The notes under the pieces were generated by a model. The model worked only from the letters and a program-made list of their open reading frames with translations. It made no database searches and had not been told where the DNA came from. DNA of 64,000 bases from Paenibacillus spiritus (GTDB lineage: Bacteria; Bacillota; Bacilli; Paenibacillales; Paenibacillaceae). This document shows, piece after piece, positions 1-8,175 of this stretch (its first letter is position 1; every line of letters begins with the position of its first letter). Position numbers and translations under genes: made by a program. The stretch covers positions 1-64,000 of the forward strand of contig NZ_VYKK01000021.1 in NCBI RefSeq assembly GCF_008710135.1, read 5' to 3'.

Positions 1-20
1 CAACCTAGGTGTTTTTTTCA

Positions 21-50
21 ATGTCCACTAAATGGGGTCTTGACCAGGAA
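21..50. mobile_element. possible IS3-family terminal inverted repeat (IS end)
   Basis: The bases from about 21 (TGTCCACTAAATGGGGTC followed by TTGACCA) resemble the right end of many IS3-family elements, which read TGTCCA, a short A/T stretch, then GGGGTC. If so, the element lies to the left of the window and ends near base 48. No transposase is visible because the window starts here, and no target duplication can be checked. Bases 51-123 hold nothing I recognise. The call rests only on this short similarity recalled from memory. Confidence 0.25.
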
Positions 51-123
51 GCAAATTCTTGGACGGCCGCTTTGCGTTTGAGCTTTTTCCTGGATGCAGA
101 ATAACCGGCGTAATCCCAGCGGG

Positions 124-1203
124 CTAGGTGAAAATGCCGAAGGAATTCATCATCTCCCGAAAAGAATTCGCATACCGCGCGGGATGAAAGCCCGCTGCCA
201 GTCTGGCGGGGCCTTCGCGCGCAATTCTTTCGCGGAGCCCGCCATTGGCAATGAGGTCCGTCCCTTGGGCCACGGCGGTCTGAATATCCCCGAGCGGATA
301 GAATTTGCCGGTACAGTCATGTTCGATGAAGCTTCGCACGCCGTCGGAGTCGGTGCTGAGCACCGGGCAGCCGCACAGAATGGCCTCAGCTACCGCATAA
401 CCGAAGCCTTCCATGACTGAAGTCGAGAGCAGAAATCCCCCGGAGTCGGCTACGCGGGAATAATAATGGGGCATGCCGGAATTCGGTATCCGGATGAACT
501 CGGCGAGGCGGTCGCCCATGCCGCTCTCTGCCAGAGCCTGGCGGAACCGTTCGTTCTCGCCGTCCGCCGCAAGCTTCGGATCATGGAACATCCACAGATG
601 CAGATCAGGCACGCGGGAGCGGAGCGCTGAAGCGACCGCCAGCAGCTCTCGCCAGTTCTTGTTCGGCTCCAGGCGGCCCACCCAGGCGAGCACGGGATCG
701 CGGGGCCGCTCTCCCGGCACATAACGGAAGCGTTCGACGTCAAGCATGTTGGCAATGACATAGCGGTGTACGCCGGGCAAATAGCGGTTGAACAGATCGA
801 ACAAGTGATAGGTCGGCGGGAACAGGAGCGCATTGCAGTAAGCCTGCACGTAGGGGACGGCGAGCTGGACGGCGACCTCGGCATCCGCCGGAGCTCCGAA
901 TCCCTGGGCTTCATAGATCAGAATGCCGCCGTATCCGAGTCTCCGCAGCCGTTCGGTCATCCGGTAGTCCGAGGTGACGATGATGGCGTTGTACTGCTGG
1001 CGGGCCAGCAGGTCAGACAGCAGAGCGTCATCCGAACCGAAGAAGACGGGATAGGGACAGGAGTCTGGCTCCGGGCCGTTCCCCCCGGGCAGCAGATAGA
1101 GGGTATGGGCTTCAATGCCGACTTGAGGCAGACTGGCGCAGCGAAGCCGGTTAAGGGTCTCCACGCCTCCGCTCGCGATATAGAAAATGAACAGAACCTT
1201 CAT
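124..1203 (-). CDS. GT4-type glycosyltransferase
   Basis: Encodes 359 residues of a GT-B fold glycosyltransferase, likely family GT4. The N-terminus has the Rossmann start MKVLFIFYIASGGVETL with the GGVE acceptor-side motif. The donor-binding half carries VGRLEPNKNW and, near residue 265, EGFGYAVAEAILCGCPV, which is the E-x7-E motif of nucleotide-sugar binding. It transfers a sugar from a nucleotide donor, probably in the cytoplasm, to a cell-surface glycan or protein; the acceptor cannot be told. The start is supported by GGGAGGAG about 6 bases upstream. It is a single gene, divergent from the lipoprotein gene at 1394. Confidence 0.8.
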   Translation of the reverse strand: MKVLFIFYIASGGVETLNRLRCASLPQVGIEAHTLYLLPGGNGPEPDSCPYPVFFGSDDALLSDLLARQQYNAIIVTSDYRMTERLRRLGYGGILIYEAQGFGAPADAEVAVQLAVPYVQAYCNALLFPPTYHLFDLFNRYLPGVHRYVIANMLDVERFRYVPGERPRDPVLAWVGRLEPNKNWRELLAVASALRSRVPDLHLWMFHDPKLAADGENERFRQALAESGMGDRLAEFIRIPNSGMPHYYSRVADSGGFLLSTSVMEGFGYAVAEAILCGCPVLSTDSDGVRSFIEHDCTGKFYPLGDIQTAVAQGTDLIANGGLRERIAREGPARLAAGFHPARYANSFREMMNSFGIFT

Positions 1204-1393
1204 GTTGTTCTCCTCCCGTCGGATCGCGGGTATGATCCTGCCGTCTACAGCATACGCAGCGCCGGAATGGATGGTGAGGAGCGGCGCAGGAGTTCCAATA
1301 TTTTTTGGGATACAAGAGCAGGATGACGGTCATTCTAAGCTTGTTCACCGGCTTTATTGCCATGATCTTATTTATAAGGGATGGAGGATGATT

Positions 1394-2299
1394 ATGCAGC
1401 ATTCCCGAATTGGCATGACTCTCGCGGCCGCGCTGCTCCTGGGAACCGCAACCCTCGCCGGATGCGGCGGCAACGGATCGAAGAATGACGCGGGTGTGAA
1501 GACGAACAGTGTCAAGACAAACAGTACGAAGGGAACTTCCAATCAGGGGCGCTTTCAGACCCGTTCGGCCCAAGGCATTCACAACATCGCCAACCTGAAA
1601 ATGGACCGGGAGCTGTCCGACCGGGTATCGGCAATTCCCGGGGTCCGCTCAGCCCATGTGCTTATGGCCGGACGAACGGCTTATGTGGCTGTGACGGCCG
1701 ATGAGAACTCCGGCAACTCCCGCCGTTCCGGCAATGGCGCATCGGACCGCGGAACGACCATGCGCGGCACGAATCTGAGTCCGGGAAGCAGCGGTTACGG
1801 GACGGGCAACGGCACCGGATACGGAACCGGCAGCGGCACTCTCTATAAGCCGCGCAGCTCGGCCGGCGCTCATCTGACCGATGACGGCCGGAGTATGACC
1901 GGAACTCCGGGTACTGGCGGCAGCCGCGGAGGCGGACTCGGCGGTGGAATGAACGGCAGCGGAGGTTACATGAACGGCATGACCGGAACGGACGGAACGG
2001 GGCCCGCCGGAGGAGCCGGAGATTTGCTGAACGGTACAGGCACAGTCGAATCGGGACGGGGCTACCACAGCATGGGAACCGGCCGCGGGGATACGGTGAA
2101 CAAAGAGTTGAAGAACCGGATTGCCGAGACGGTCCGCGGCTACGACAGCAACATCGGGTCCGTCTATGTTTCGGCCAACCCCGATTTTGTGGAACGGGTG
2201 AACGGCTATGCGGATCAGGCCCGCGGCGGCCATCCGTTATCGGGCTTCGCGAATGAATTCCGTACGCTGGTGGAACGGATCTTCCCTACCCGGGAATAG
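1394..2299 (+). CDS. YhcN/YlaJ-family sporulation lipoprotein
   Basis: Encodes 301 residues. A signal peptide ends in the lipobox LAGC near residue 22, so it should be a membrane-anchored lipoprotein. Two conserved blocks of the YhcN/YlaJ family are present: HNIANLKMDRELSDRVSAI with VRSAHVLMAGRTAYVAV in the first half, and NKELKNRIAETVRGYD with VYVSANPDFVERV at the C-terminus. Between them is a long linker rich in Gly, Thr and Ser (roughly residues 110-225), unusual for the family. Family members occur in forespore or spore membranes. An ATG at 1388 sits directly on the GGATGGAGG ribosome binding site; the ATG at 1394 has proper spacing, so I chose it. Confidence 0.8.
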   Translation: MQHSRIGMTLAAALLLGTATLAGCGGNGSKNDAGVKTNSVKTNSTKGTSNQGRFQTRSAQGIHNIANLKMDRELSDRVSAIPGVRSAHVLMAGRTAYVAVTADENSGNSRRSGNGASDRGTTMRGTNLSPGSSGYGTGNGTGYGTGSGTLYKPRSSAGAHLTDDGRSMTGTPGTGGSRGGGLGGGMNGSGGYMNGMTGTDGTGPAGGAGDLLNGTGTVESGRGYHSMGTGRGDTVNKELKNRIAETVRGYDSNIGSVYVSANPDFVERVNGYADQARGGHPLSGFANEFRTLVERIFPTRE

Positions 2300-2343
2300 G
2301 AAGGGATCTCAAGTCCATTGAAGACACCCGATAAAAGGGTTCC

Positions 2344-2372
2344 AGGTTCCCGTACAAGCGGGAACCTTTTTT
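2344..2372 (+). terminator. Rho-independent terminator after the YhcN-like gene
   Basis: AGGTTCCCG, a six-base loop and CGGGAACCT, followed by a run of T. It lies between two convergent genes. The end of nagA (2371) overlaps its T-run, so it serves the + strand gene best. Confidence 0.85.
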
Positions 2373-3594
2373 ATGGAAGGGAGCATCCTCCGATCCACAC
2401 GCTCTTCAGTTCAAGCTCTTCATCCAGCAGCACCAGATCGGCGCGTTTGCCTGCTTCGATAGAGCCGATGTCATGATCGAGGCCGAGCGATACAGCCGGG
2501 TTGAGGCTGGCCGCCAGGGAAGCGTCCCGAAGCGAAAGGCCTGCCTCCCGCACCAGATAGCGGAAGCCGCGAATCATAGTCAGCGTACTGCCGGCCAGCG
2601 TGCCGCTTCCATCGCGCAGCCGGGCGACTCCGTTCCTGACCCGAACAGGCAGATCGCCGATGGCATATTCGCCGTCGGGCAGGCCGGCTGCCGCCATGGC
2701 ATCGGTAACAAGCAGCAGGCTATCGGGCCCTTTCATTCTGGCCAGGATGCGAATGGCTGCCGGATGCACATGAATGCCGTCGGCAATGACTTCTGCCCGA
2801 ATGCGCGGATCGGCGAGAACAGCGCCTGCTGCGCCGGGGCTGCGGTGATGCAGCGGCGTCATGGCATTGAACGTATGGACCGCATGGTTCAGCCCGGCGT
2901 CGGCAGCGGCCAGGACTTCTTCATAGGAAGCGCCGGTATGACCGAGCGCAGCTGTAATGCCCCGCCGGCGCAGCCAGGCAATCGCCTCCAGCGCGCCTTC
3001 CCGTTCGGGGGCAAGGGTGACCTGCCGGATGAGTCCCGGGTGTCTTCGCTCCCATTCCTCCAGCCAGTCCAGACGCGCAAGCGAAATATGCGCGGGGTTC
3101 TGGGCGCCGGCCCAGTCGGGATGGATGAACGGTCCTTCCAGATGTACGCCGGCGATGACGGCTGCCAAGGGACTGCCGCCGTTCCGGCAAGCGGCGACTC
3201 CGGCAAGAACGGTATCCAGGGCATCCTTCGGGGCGGTCATGGTGGTAGCAAGGAGCGTGGTGGTGCCCATCGAGGCATGGAAGGCGGCAATCTCTTCAAG
3301 TTCCTGCTGACCGGCGGACATGAAATCATGCCCGGCTCCGCCGTGGACATGAACATCCACGAAGCCGGGAACAATAAGCCCGTTCCGGCATGCGGCCGCA
3401 TCCGGCCAGTTCCGGCAGGCCGGGGGGAGCTCTTCGGCCTTGCCGGCAAAGAGGATTCGGCTTCCCTGAAACGCCACGGCCCCGCTCTCGACAAGGCCGC
3501 CGGGTGTCAGCACCTGTCCGCGCAGCAGGGCTCCTTCCTCTGCCGGCATTCGGGACAAGGCATTTGTACCGCCGTTTAATGGATAGGAATTCAT
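2371..3594 (-). CDS. nagA: N-acetylglucosamine-6-phosphate deacetylase
   Basis: Encodes 407 residues of the amidohydrolase superfamily. NagA removes acetate from GlcNAc-6-phosphate to give glucosamine-6-phosphate in amino-sugar and peptidoglycan recycling. Visible motifs are the metal-binding HVH at residues 82-84 in VDVHVHGGAGHDF, HLEGPF, GHTGASYEE, HAVHTFNAMTPLHHR, and VTDAM with the catalytic aspartate. Length is near the usual 380-400, with a slightly extended N-terminus. The ATG at 3594 has AAGGAGG seven bases upstream. No nagB or nagR is next to it, so it is a stand-alone gene here. Confidence 0.93.
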   Translation of the reverse strand: MNSYPLNGGTNALSRMPAEEGALLRGQVLTPGGLVESGAVAFQGSRILFAGKAEELPPACRNWPDAAACRNGLIVPGFVDVHVHGGAGHDFMSAGQQELEEIAAFHASMGTTTLLATTMTAPKDALDTVLAGVAACRNGGSPLAAVIAGVHLEGPFIHPDWAGAQNPAHISLARLDWLEEWERRHPGLIRQVTLAPEREGALEAIAWLRRRGITAALGHTGASYEEVLAAADAGLNHAVHTFNAMTPLHHRSPGAAGAVLADPRIRAEVIADGIHVHPAAIRILARMKGPDSLLLVTDAMAAAGLPDGEYAIGDLPVRVRNGVARLRDGSGTLAGSTLTMIRGFRYLVREAGLSLRDASLAASLNPAVSLGLDHDIGSIEAGKRADLVLLDEELELKSVWIGGCSLP

Positions 3595-3771
3595 AGGCTC
3601 TCCTCCTTGTGCCGAATATATCGGATCGGATAACGGAATACAACCGAGGCGGATAAAAGCTTCATTGACAAGCGAAAAGCAACCTCCTAATATAGCTTGA
3701 TATCAAGGCTCGCCGAAATCCCGGATATCCGGGCAGGGAGGGCCATTACGCATCAGGCAGGGGGGATCGGT

Positions 3772-4650
3772 ATGAATCCGGAACCGGGAAGAAGTATTGG
3801 AGAAGGAGGCTGTGCGGAGGTCCGCGTCTGGGAACCCGGGCGGACCATTATCAAGCTGGCCAAGAGCAATACGAGCCGTTGGGCCATGGAAAGAGAATAC
3901 CGCAATCAGCAGCAGGCGTGGAACCAGGGGCTGTCTGTGCCCAGGCCCTATGAACTGCTGGAGACCGACGGGAGACCGGGGATCATTTCGGATTATATCC
4001 AAGGCCAGCCGCTGATCGAGCGTCTGTTCGGGGCATGGAGCAAGGAGAAAACACCGGGATACGATGAAGCTGTACCCGATTACGAGGGCTGGCGAATAAC
4101 GGCAAGGCTGCTGGCCGAGCTGCACCGCGTTCCCGCTCCGCAAGGTCTGGCTTCGCAGAAAGAGAATTTCGCCTTCGCCATCCGAAATGCCCCCTATTTG
4201 ACGGATGCGGAGAAGGAACGCGTGCTGGAGGAATTGAGAGCGCTTCCCGATTCGGACCGCTTTTGCCATGGGGACCCGAACCCGGGTAACATTCTGCTTC
4301 CGCCGGAAGGCCGTCCCGTGATCATCGACTGGATGGATGCTTCCTGCGGCCATCCCGGAGGAGATCTGGCCGAATATGTGGTCATGATCCGGTACGCAGT
4401 TCTGCCCCCGTTCCTGCCGGAGGAAGCGCACCGTCAGTTCGATGCCGTGCGGGAAGAGATGATCGACCAGTTCCATGAGGAATACGAAGCCTGCGGCGGG
4501 ATTTCGCGCGCGGAGACGGAGCCTTGGCTGCTGCCCATAGCTGCCCGCAAGCTGAACGCGGACGCCATCTCGGAGGAAGAGAAGCAGCGGCTGATCGCGT
4601 TCATCCGCTCGAAGATCGGCGGAGATAATGCGGGCGAAGAAGGAGTCTGA
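3772..4650 (+). CDS. aminoglycoside phosphotransferase-fold (APH/choline kinase-like) protein
   Basis: Encodes 292 residues. The kinase core shows FCHGDPNPGNIL (the Brenner catalytic loop with Asp and Asn) and VIIDWMDASCGHPGGDLAEY (the metal-binding DFG-like segment), both typical of the APH family. The N-lobe has IGEGGCAEVRVW, a glycine-rich loop, and IIKLAK with the ATP-binding lysine. Such proteins phosphorylate small alcohols, sugars or antibiotics; the substrate cannot be read from the sequence, so it should not be called a resistance gene. The ATG at 3772 is preceded by a GGGGGG tract; an in-frame ATG at 3697 lacks a ribosome binding site and precedes the conserved region. Confidence 0.75.
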   Translation: MNPEPGRSIGEGGCAEVRVWEPGRTIIKLAKSNTSRWAMEREYRNQQQAWNQGLSVPRPYELLETDGRPGIISDYIQGQPLIERLFGAWSKEKTPGYDEAVPDYEGWRITARLLAELHRVPAPQGLASQKENFAFAIRNAPYLTDAEKERVLEELRALPDSDRFCHGDPNPGNILLPPEGRPVIIDWMDASCGHPGGDLAEYVVMIRYAVLPPFLPEEAHRQFDAVREEMIDQFHEEYEACGGISRAETEPWLLPIAARKLNADAISEEEKQRLIAFIRSKIGGDNAGEEGV

Positions 4651-4679
4651 AGCCAGGAAGATGAAGCCTGGAAGCTAAG

Positions 4680-4749
4680 GTCTGAAAGATAAAGTCTGAA
4701 AGATAAAGTCTGAAAGATAAAGTCTGAAATAAGAGGTCTGAAAGATAAA
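4680..4749 (+). repeat. five tandem copies of a 14-bp repeat
   Basis: Units of GTCTGAAAGATAAA begin at 4680, 4694, 4708, 4722 and 4736; the fourth is degenerate (GTCTGAAATAAGAG). Partial units flank the array. It lies just after the stop of the kinase gene and before the hairpin at 4766, and is not translated. Confidence 0.9.
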
Positions 4750-4765
4750 GTCCGGAACCTGAAAT

Positions 4766-4809
4766 CCAATAAGACGTTTCTCCGGCGAACAGGAGAAACG
4801 TCTTATTGG
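4766..4809. terminator. 18-bp perfect hairpin between convergent genes
   Basis: CCAATAAGACGTTTCTCC and its exact complement are separated by eight bases (4784-4791). The stem is long but has no clean T-run on either side, so it probably acts as a bidirectional transcription or mRNA 3' end for the kinase gene and efeU. Confidence 0.65.
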
Positions 4810-4824
4810 CGTACCCGCCGTTAT

Positions 4825-6771
4825 CTATGCGCCCGGGTCCAGGCTCCGGGCCTGCGAAGCGTCCGCTGCCGTCCGGCGTGCCCGTTCCGCCCGTCTCCGA
4901 AGCAGCGATTCTCCGAACAGGAGCAGAAGCAGGGCGGCCTGGGGAATCGCCGTCTCCCAGGTCGGGTACAGACCGAGCCAGCCGACGACCGGAAGCGAGT
5001 CCGAGACATGGGCCGGCGCATGTCCGGCCACCTGAAGCGCATGGATGCTCTCCCCGAGGAAGCGGAAGACAAGATAGTAGATCAGCAGCGCGGCGGTCCG
5101 GAAGAAGGCGCCAATCGGCAGCCGGGCGCTCAGCGCCAGAATCGCATAGCCGGCTGCCCCGAGCAGCGCAAGCGCCAGGACGATGCCAAGCAGCATCTGG
5201 GAGAGGTCCATCGAAGGCGCCATTCCGGCATAGAAGATCGCCGTCTCGGCCCCTTCGCGAAGGACGGCCAGCAGGGTAACGCCGAAGACGGTCCACAGGC
5301 TGCCGCCGGCCAGCGCCCCTTCCATGCGGCTGCCGACATAGCGGTTCCATGCCGCAGTGCCGGACTTGCCGTGCAGCCAGCGGCCGACGGCCAGCATCAT
5401 CACGACTGCGGCGAGGCCAACGTAGCCTTCGATCGCTTCCCGGGCTCCTCCGGCGGCAGCGGATGCGACCAGGAGGGTCAGCCCCGAGGCCAGCGCCAGA
5501 CTGGCCGCCAGACCGGCGGCCGCTCCGGACCATACCCAGCGCGCAGCCCTAGGACGGCCGCTGCGTCTCGCGAAGGCGAGCATGGCGGCCAGTACCAGAA
5601 TCGCCTCCAGCCCTTCGCGCAGCAGCACGAGCGCCGCATCCCAGAACGTATACCGGGCCTCGCCGGACAGCGGCGTCAGTTCATCGCGCATCGTCTTCAT
5701 CGTGGCCAGCGCCCGGTCCAGCTTGGGCGGATCGGACAGCAGGTAGCCGGCCGCTTCGGCGCTCTCATTCTCGAGGCGGGTGTAGGCCGAGGGCGAAGAG
5801 ATCTGCACGCGGCCCTCGACAGACGGCCAATCGGCAATGAACCGCTCCACGGAAGCGGCCGCTTCGGCTGCCCGGCCGGCTTCGGCATCCGTAATCGCCT
5901 GATCCAGATGGCCGATCAGCCCTTCAATGGAAGCGGCGGCAGCCCGGCTGACTTCCGTCTCCGCGGCGGAAGGCTTCAGCCCCTTGCTGTAGCTCTCCAG
6001 CAGGCCGCGGAGCGCTTCCGCTTCCGCCAATGCGGCCTCCGCCCGGACAGGCTCGGCCTGAAGCGCGATCCGCAGCAGGCTCATCTTCGTCTCGAGCTGG
6101 CCGTAGACCGCAGCATTGTCCTGGCGGACGGCGCGCTCCACCGGCGCCCAGCCGTCGACGAGGCTGCGGTACGCCGCCTCCGCCGCGTCCCAGTCGGCGG
6201 CGCGCGCCGCGTCCCGCGCCTGCCCGGCCGCGGGAAGCAGCCCGGCCGCCGCTTTCGGCCCGGCGGCGGCCGTCTCTTCGCCGCCGGGCGCAGCGGCGGC
6301 GCTGGCGTAGGCGTCCACGGCTCCGGCGAGCGTGGACAGCGCTTGGCGGGCGGCCGGACCGCCGCCCGCCGCCAGAGCGGACGACGCCGCTTCGAGCGCG
6401 GCGTCCACTTCCCCAGCCAGACCGGCATGGGCCGAGTCCGCTTGGGTCTTCGCCTCGCCCCAGAGGCCGGCGAAGGTTGCAAGATCGGCGGCGGCCTCGT
6501 TCCACTCGCCGCCGCCTGCGGCCACGAGCGCGCTGCCGACCGGCGGGAACAGCGCGTCGAGCCGCGCCTGCGCCGCCTGGGCGGCCGCGGATCGGTCCGC
6601 GCTGCCGGCAGGCAGAAGCCCGGCGGCAGTCTGGGCTGAAGCCGCCGCAGGCTGCCTGCCCGGCGCCGCTTCCGCCGCAGCGGTTCCCGGCGCAGCCAGA
6701 AGCGCGCCGGCGGTCAGCGCGGCTGCCAGCGCGCCGGCCTGGAGGCGGCGCTTGAGTGAGGTATAAATCAT
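4825..6771 (-). CDS. efeU: FTR1-family iron permease EfeU with long N-terminal extracytoplasmic region
   Basis: Encodes 648 residues. A signal peptide (MIYTSLKRRLQAG, then a hydrophobic stretch) leads into about 350 Ala-rich helical residues. The FTR1 permease follows, with about seven membrane segments and the two hallmark motifs REGLE (near residue 385) and REGAE (near 505), whose glutamates bind iron. The permease takes up iron across the membrane. It is last in the efeO-efeB-efeU operon. The ATG at 6771 has GGAAGGGG eight bases upstream and gives a clean signal peptide; an upstream ATG at 6816, overlapping the efeB stop as ATGA, is the alternative and would add 15 residues. Confidence 0.85.
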   Translation of the reverse strand: MIYTSLKRRLQAGALAAALTAGALLAAPGTAAAEAAPGRQPAAASAQTAAGLLPAGSADRSAAAQAAQARLDALFPPVGSALVAAGGGEWNEAAADLATFAGLWGEAKTQADSAHAGLAGEVDAALEAASSALAAGGGPAARQALSTLAGAVDAYASAAAAPGGEETAAAGPKAAAGLLPAAGQARDAARAADWDAAEAAYRSLVDGWAPVERAVRQDNAAVYGQLETKMSLLRIALQAEPVRAEAALAEAEALRGLLESYSKGLKPSAAETEVSRAAAASIEGLIGHLDQAITDAEAGRAAEAAASVERFIADWPSVEGRVQISSPSAYTRLENESAEAAGYLLSDPPKLDRALATMKTMRDELTPLSGEARYTFWDAALVLLREGLEAILVLAAMLAFARRSGRPRAARWVWSGAAAGLAASLALASGLTLLVASAAAGGAREAIEGYVGLAAVVMMLAVGRWLHGKSGTAAWNRYVGSRMEGALAGGSLWTVFGVTLLAVLREGAETAIFYAGMAPSMDLSQMLLGIVLALALLGAAGYAILALSARLPIGAFFRTAALLIYYLVFRFLGESIHALQVAGHAPAHVSDSLPVVGWLGLYPTWETAIPQAALLLLLFGESLLRRRAERARRTAADASQARSLDPGA

Positions 6772-6812
6772 CGGGATGCCCCTTCCGTAAGCCAGAGTAG
6801 TAGAAATGTGCT

Positions 6813-8171
6813 TCATCCCAGCAGCGCCTGTCCCAGATAGGCGCCTTCCCGCACGCCCGGGAAGCAGGCGAACACGGCGCTGCCGACATGCGCTTGGTAT
6901 TCATTCAGCTTGTCGCTGGCCGCAAGCCGCCGCTGAACGGCGACGAACTGCTTCTGCAGATCGCGCTGGAAGGAGATGAAGAGCAGTCCGGCGTCCAGCT
7001 GTCCGGTCTTCAGGCTCAATCCGCTGGAATAGGAGAAGGAGCGGCGCAGCATCTTGACCGATCCGTCGCCGCGGGCGAGCGCGGAGTGCGAATGGGCGGG
7101 AATCCGGAGGTTGCCGCTGCTGTCGGTCGCCTTCGGGTCCAGCGGATCGAATTCATGGGCCGAGCCGAGCGGCGCGCCGCTCGCCCGGTGCCGTCCGAAG
7201 GTCGCCTCCTGGTCGGCAAGCGAGGAGCGATCCCATATTTCCAGCCGCAGCCGGACCCGCCGGACCGCCATATAGGTGCCGCCCTGCATCCAGGCCGGTG
7301 CTTCGCCGCCGCACCAGACAATCTCGTTCATGGCCTGGGAATCGGAGATGTCCGGATTCCCGGTGCCGTCCTTGAAGCCGAGCAGATTGCGCGGCGTTCC
7401 GGCGCGGGGATCGGCCGTTCCGGTGCGCTGGAAGCCCTCTTGGGTCCAGCGGAGAACGGCGGTTCCCCGGGCAATGCGGGCCAGATTGCGGATGGCGTGG
7501 AAGGCGACCTGAAGGTCGTCGGAGCAGGCCTGCACGCACAGATCGCCGCCGCACCACTCCGGTTCAAGCTGATCGCCGTTGAAGGCGGGAAGCTCCGCAA
7601 AGGTCGCCGGCCGGCTTCCGGCCAGGCCGAAGCGTCCGTCGAACAGCGACGGCCCGGCTCCGAAGGTCAGCGTCAGCCGGGCGGGATTCAGGCCGTCCGC
7701 TTCGCCGGTATCGGTCGGAGGCACATGGGCCCGGTCGTTGGCGTCGCCGAGCAGCCGGCCGGCCGTCAGCGCAGCGGCCGCTTCCGTCCAGCTCTGCATC
7801 AGACGGCGGAGAGCGGGAAGGCCCGAAGCCGTGACATCAAAAGACGCGAAGCAGATGAAGCTCTGCGCCGGAGTGACAATTCCGGCCTGATGGCTGCCGT
7901 AGAACGGAAGGCTTGCATCTGATGTATCGGCGGGGCCGGGAGCTGCGGACGGGGACGCTTCCCGAGCCGCCAGCGCGCCGACTGCGCCGCCTCCGAGCAG
8001 CAGGCCAAGCCCCGAGGCGGCTGTAAGCCGCAGCATATCGCGGCGGCTTACAGGCTTGTTCAGCAGGGAAGGGCCGGCGGCCTCTTCGTCTGCAGGGCGG
8101 ACCGGAGGCGAATCCGGCCCGGATAAGGGTGTTACGTCAGGCGGTGACTTCCAGGGCTTGCGGCGCTTCAT
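6813..8171 (-). CDS. efeB: Tat-exported DyP-type heme peroxidase EfeB
   Basis: Encodes 452 residues. The twin-arginine signal VSRRDMLRLTAASGLG lies near residue 40, followed by a hydrophobic stretch, so the folded heme protein should be exported by Tat. The DyP motif GFKDGTGNPD (catalytic Asp) and the heme-region segment MLRRSFSYSSG are present. In EfeUOB systems this peroxidase works with EfeO and EfeU in iron uptake. The ATG at 8171 lies four bases after the efeO stop, with GGGAG upstream. Coding with efeU overlaps by three bases, indicating coupling. Confidence 0.9.
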   Translation of the reverse strand: MKRRKPWKSPPDVTPLSGPDSPPVRPADEEAAGPSLLNKPVSRRDMLRLTAASGLGLLLGGGAVGALAAREASPSAAPGPADTSDASLPFYGSHQAGIVTPAQSFICFASFDVTASGLPALRRLMQSWTEAAAALTAGRLLGDANDRAHVPPTDTGEADGLNPARLTLTFGAGPSLFDGRFGLAGSRPATFAELPAFNGDQLEPEWCGGDLCVQACSDDLQVAFHAIRNLARIARGTAVLRWTQEGFQRTGTADPRAGTPRNLLGFKDGTGNPDISDSQAMNEIVWCGGEAPAWMQGGTYMAVRRVRLRLEIWDRSSLADQEATFGRHRASGAPLGSAHEFDPLDPKATDSSGNLRIPAHSHSALARGDGSVKMLRRSFSYSSGLSLKTGQLDAGLLFISFQRDLQKQFVAVQRRLAASDKLNEYQAHVGSAVFACFPGVREGAYLGQALLG

Positions 8172-8175
8172 GGAC

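Noticed and set aside
124-1326. Several + strand frames opposite the glycosyltransferase
   Set aside because: They lack motifs and ribosome binding sites and mirror the third-position GC of the real gene.
3772-4650. Aminoglycoside resistance gene
   Set aside because: Only the kinase fold is supported; nothing shows antibiotic specificity.
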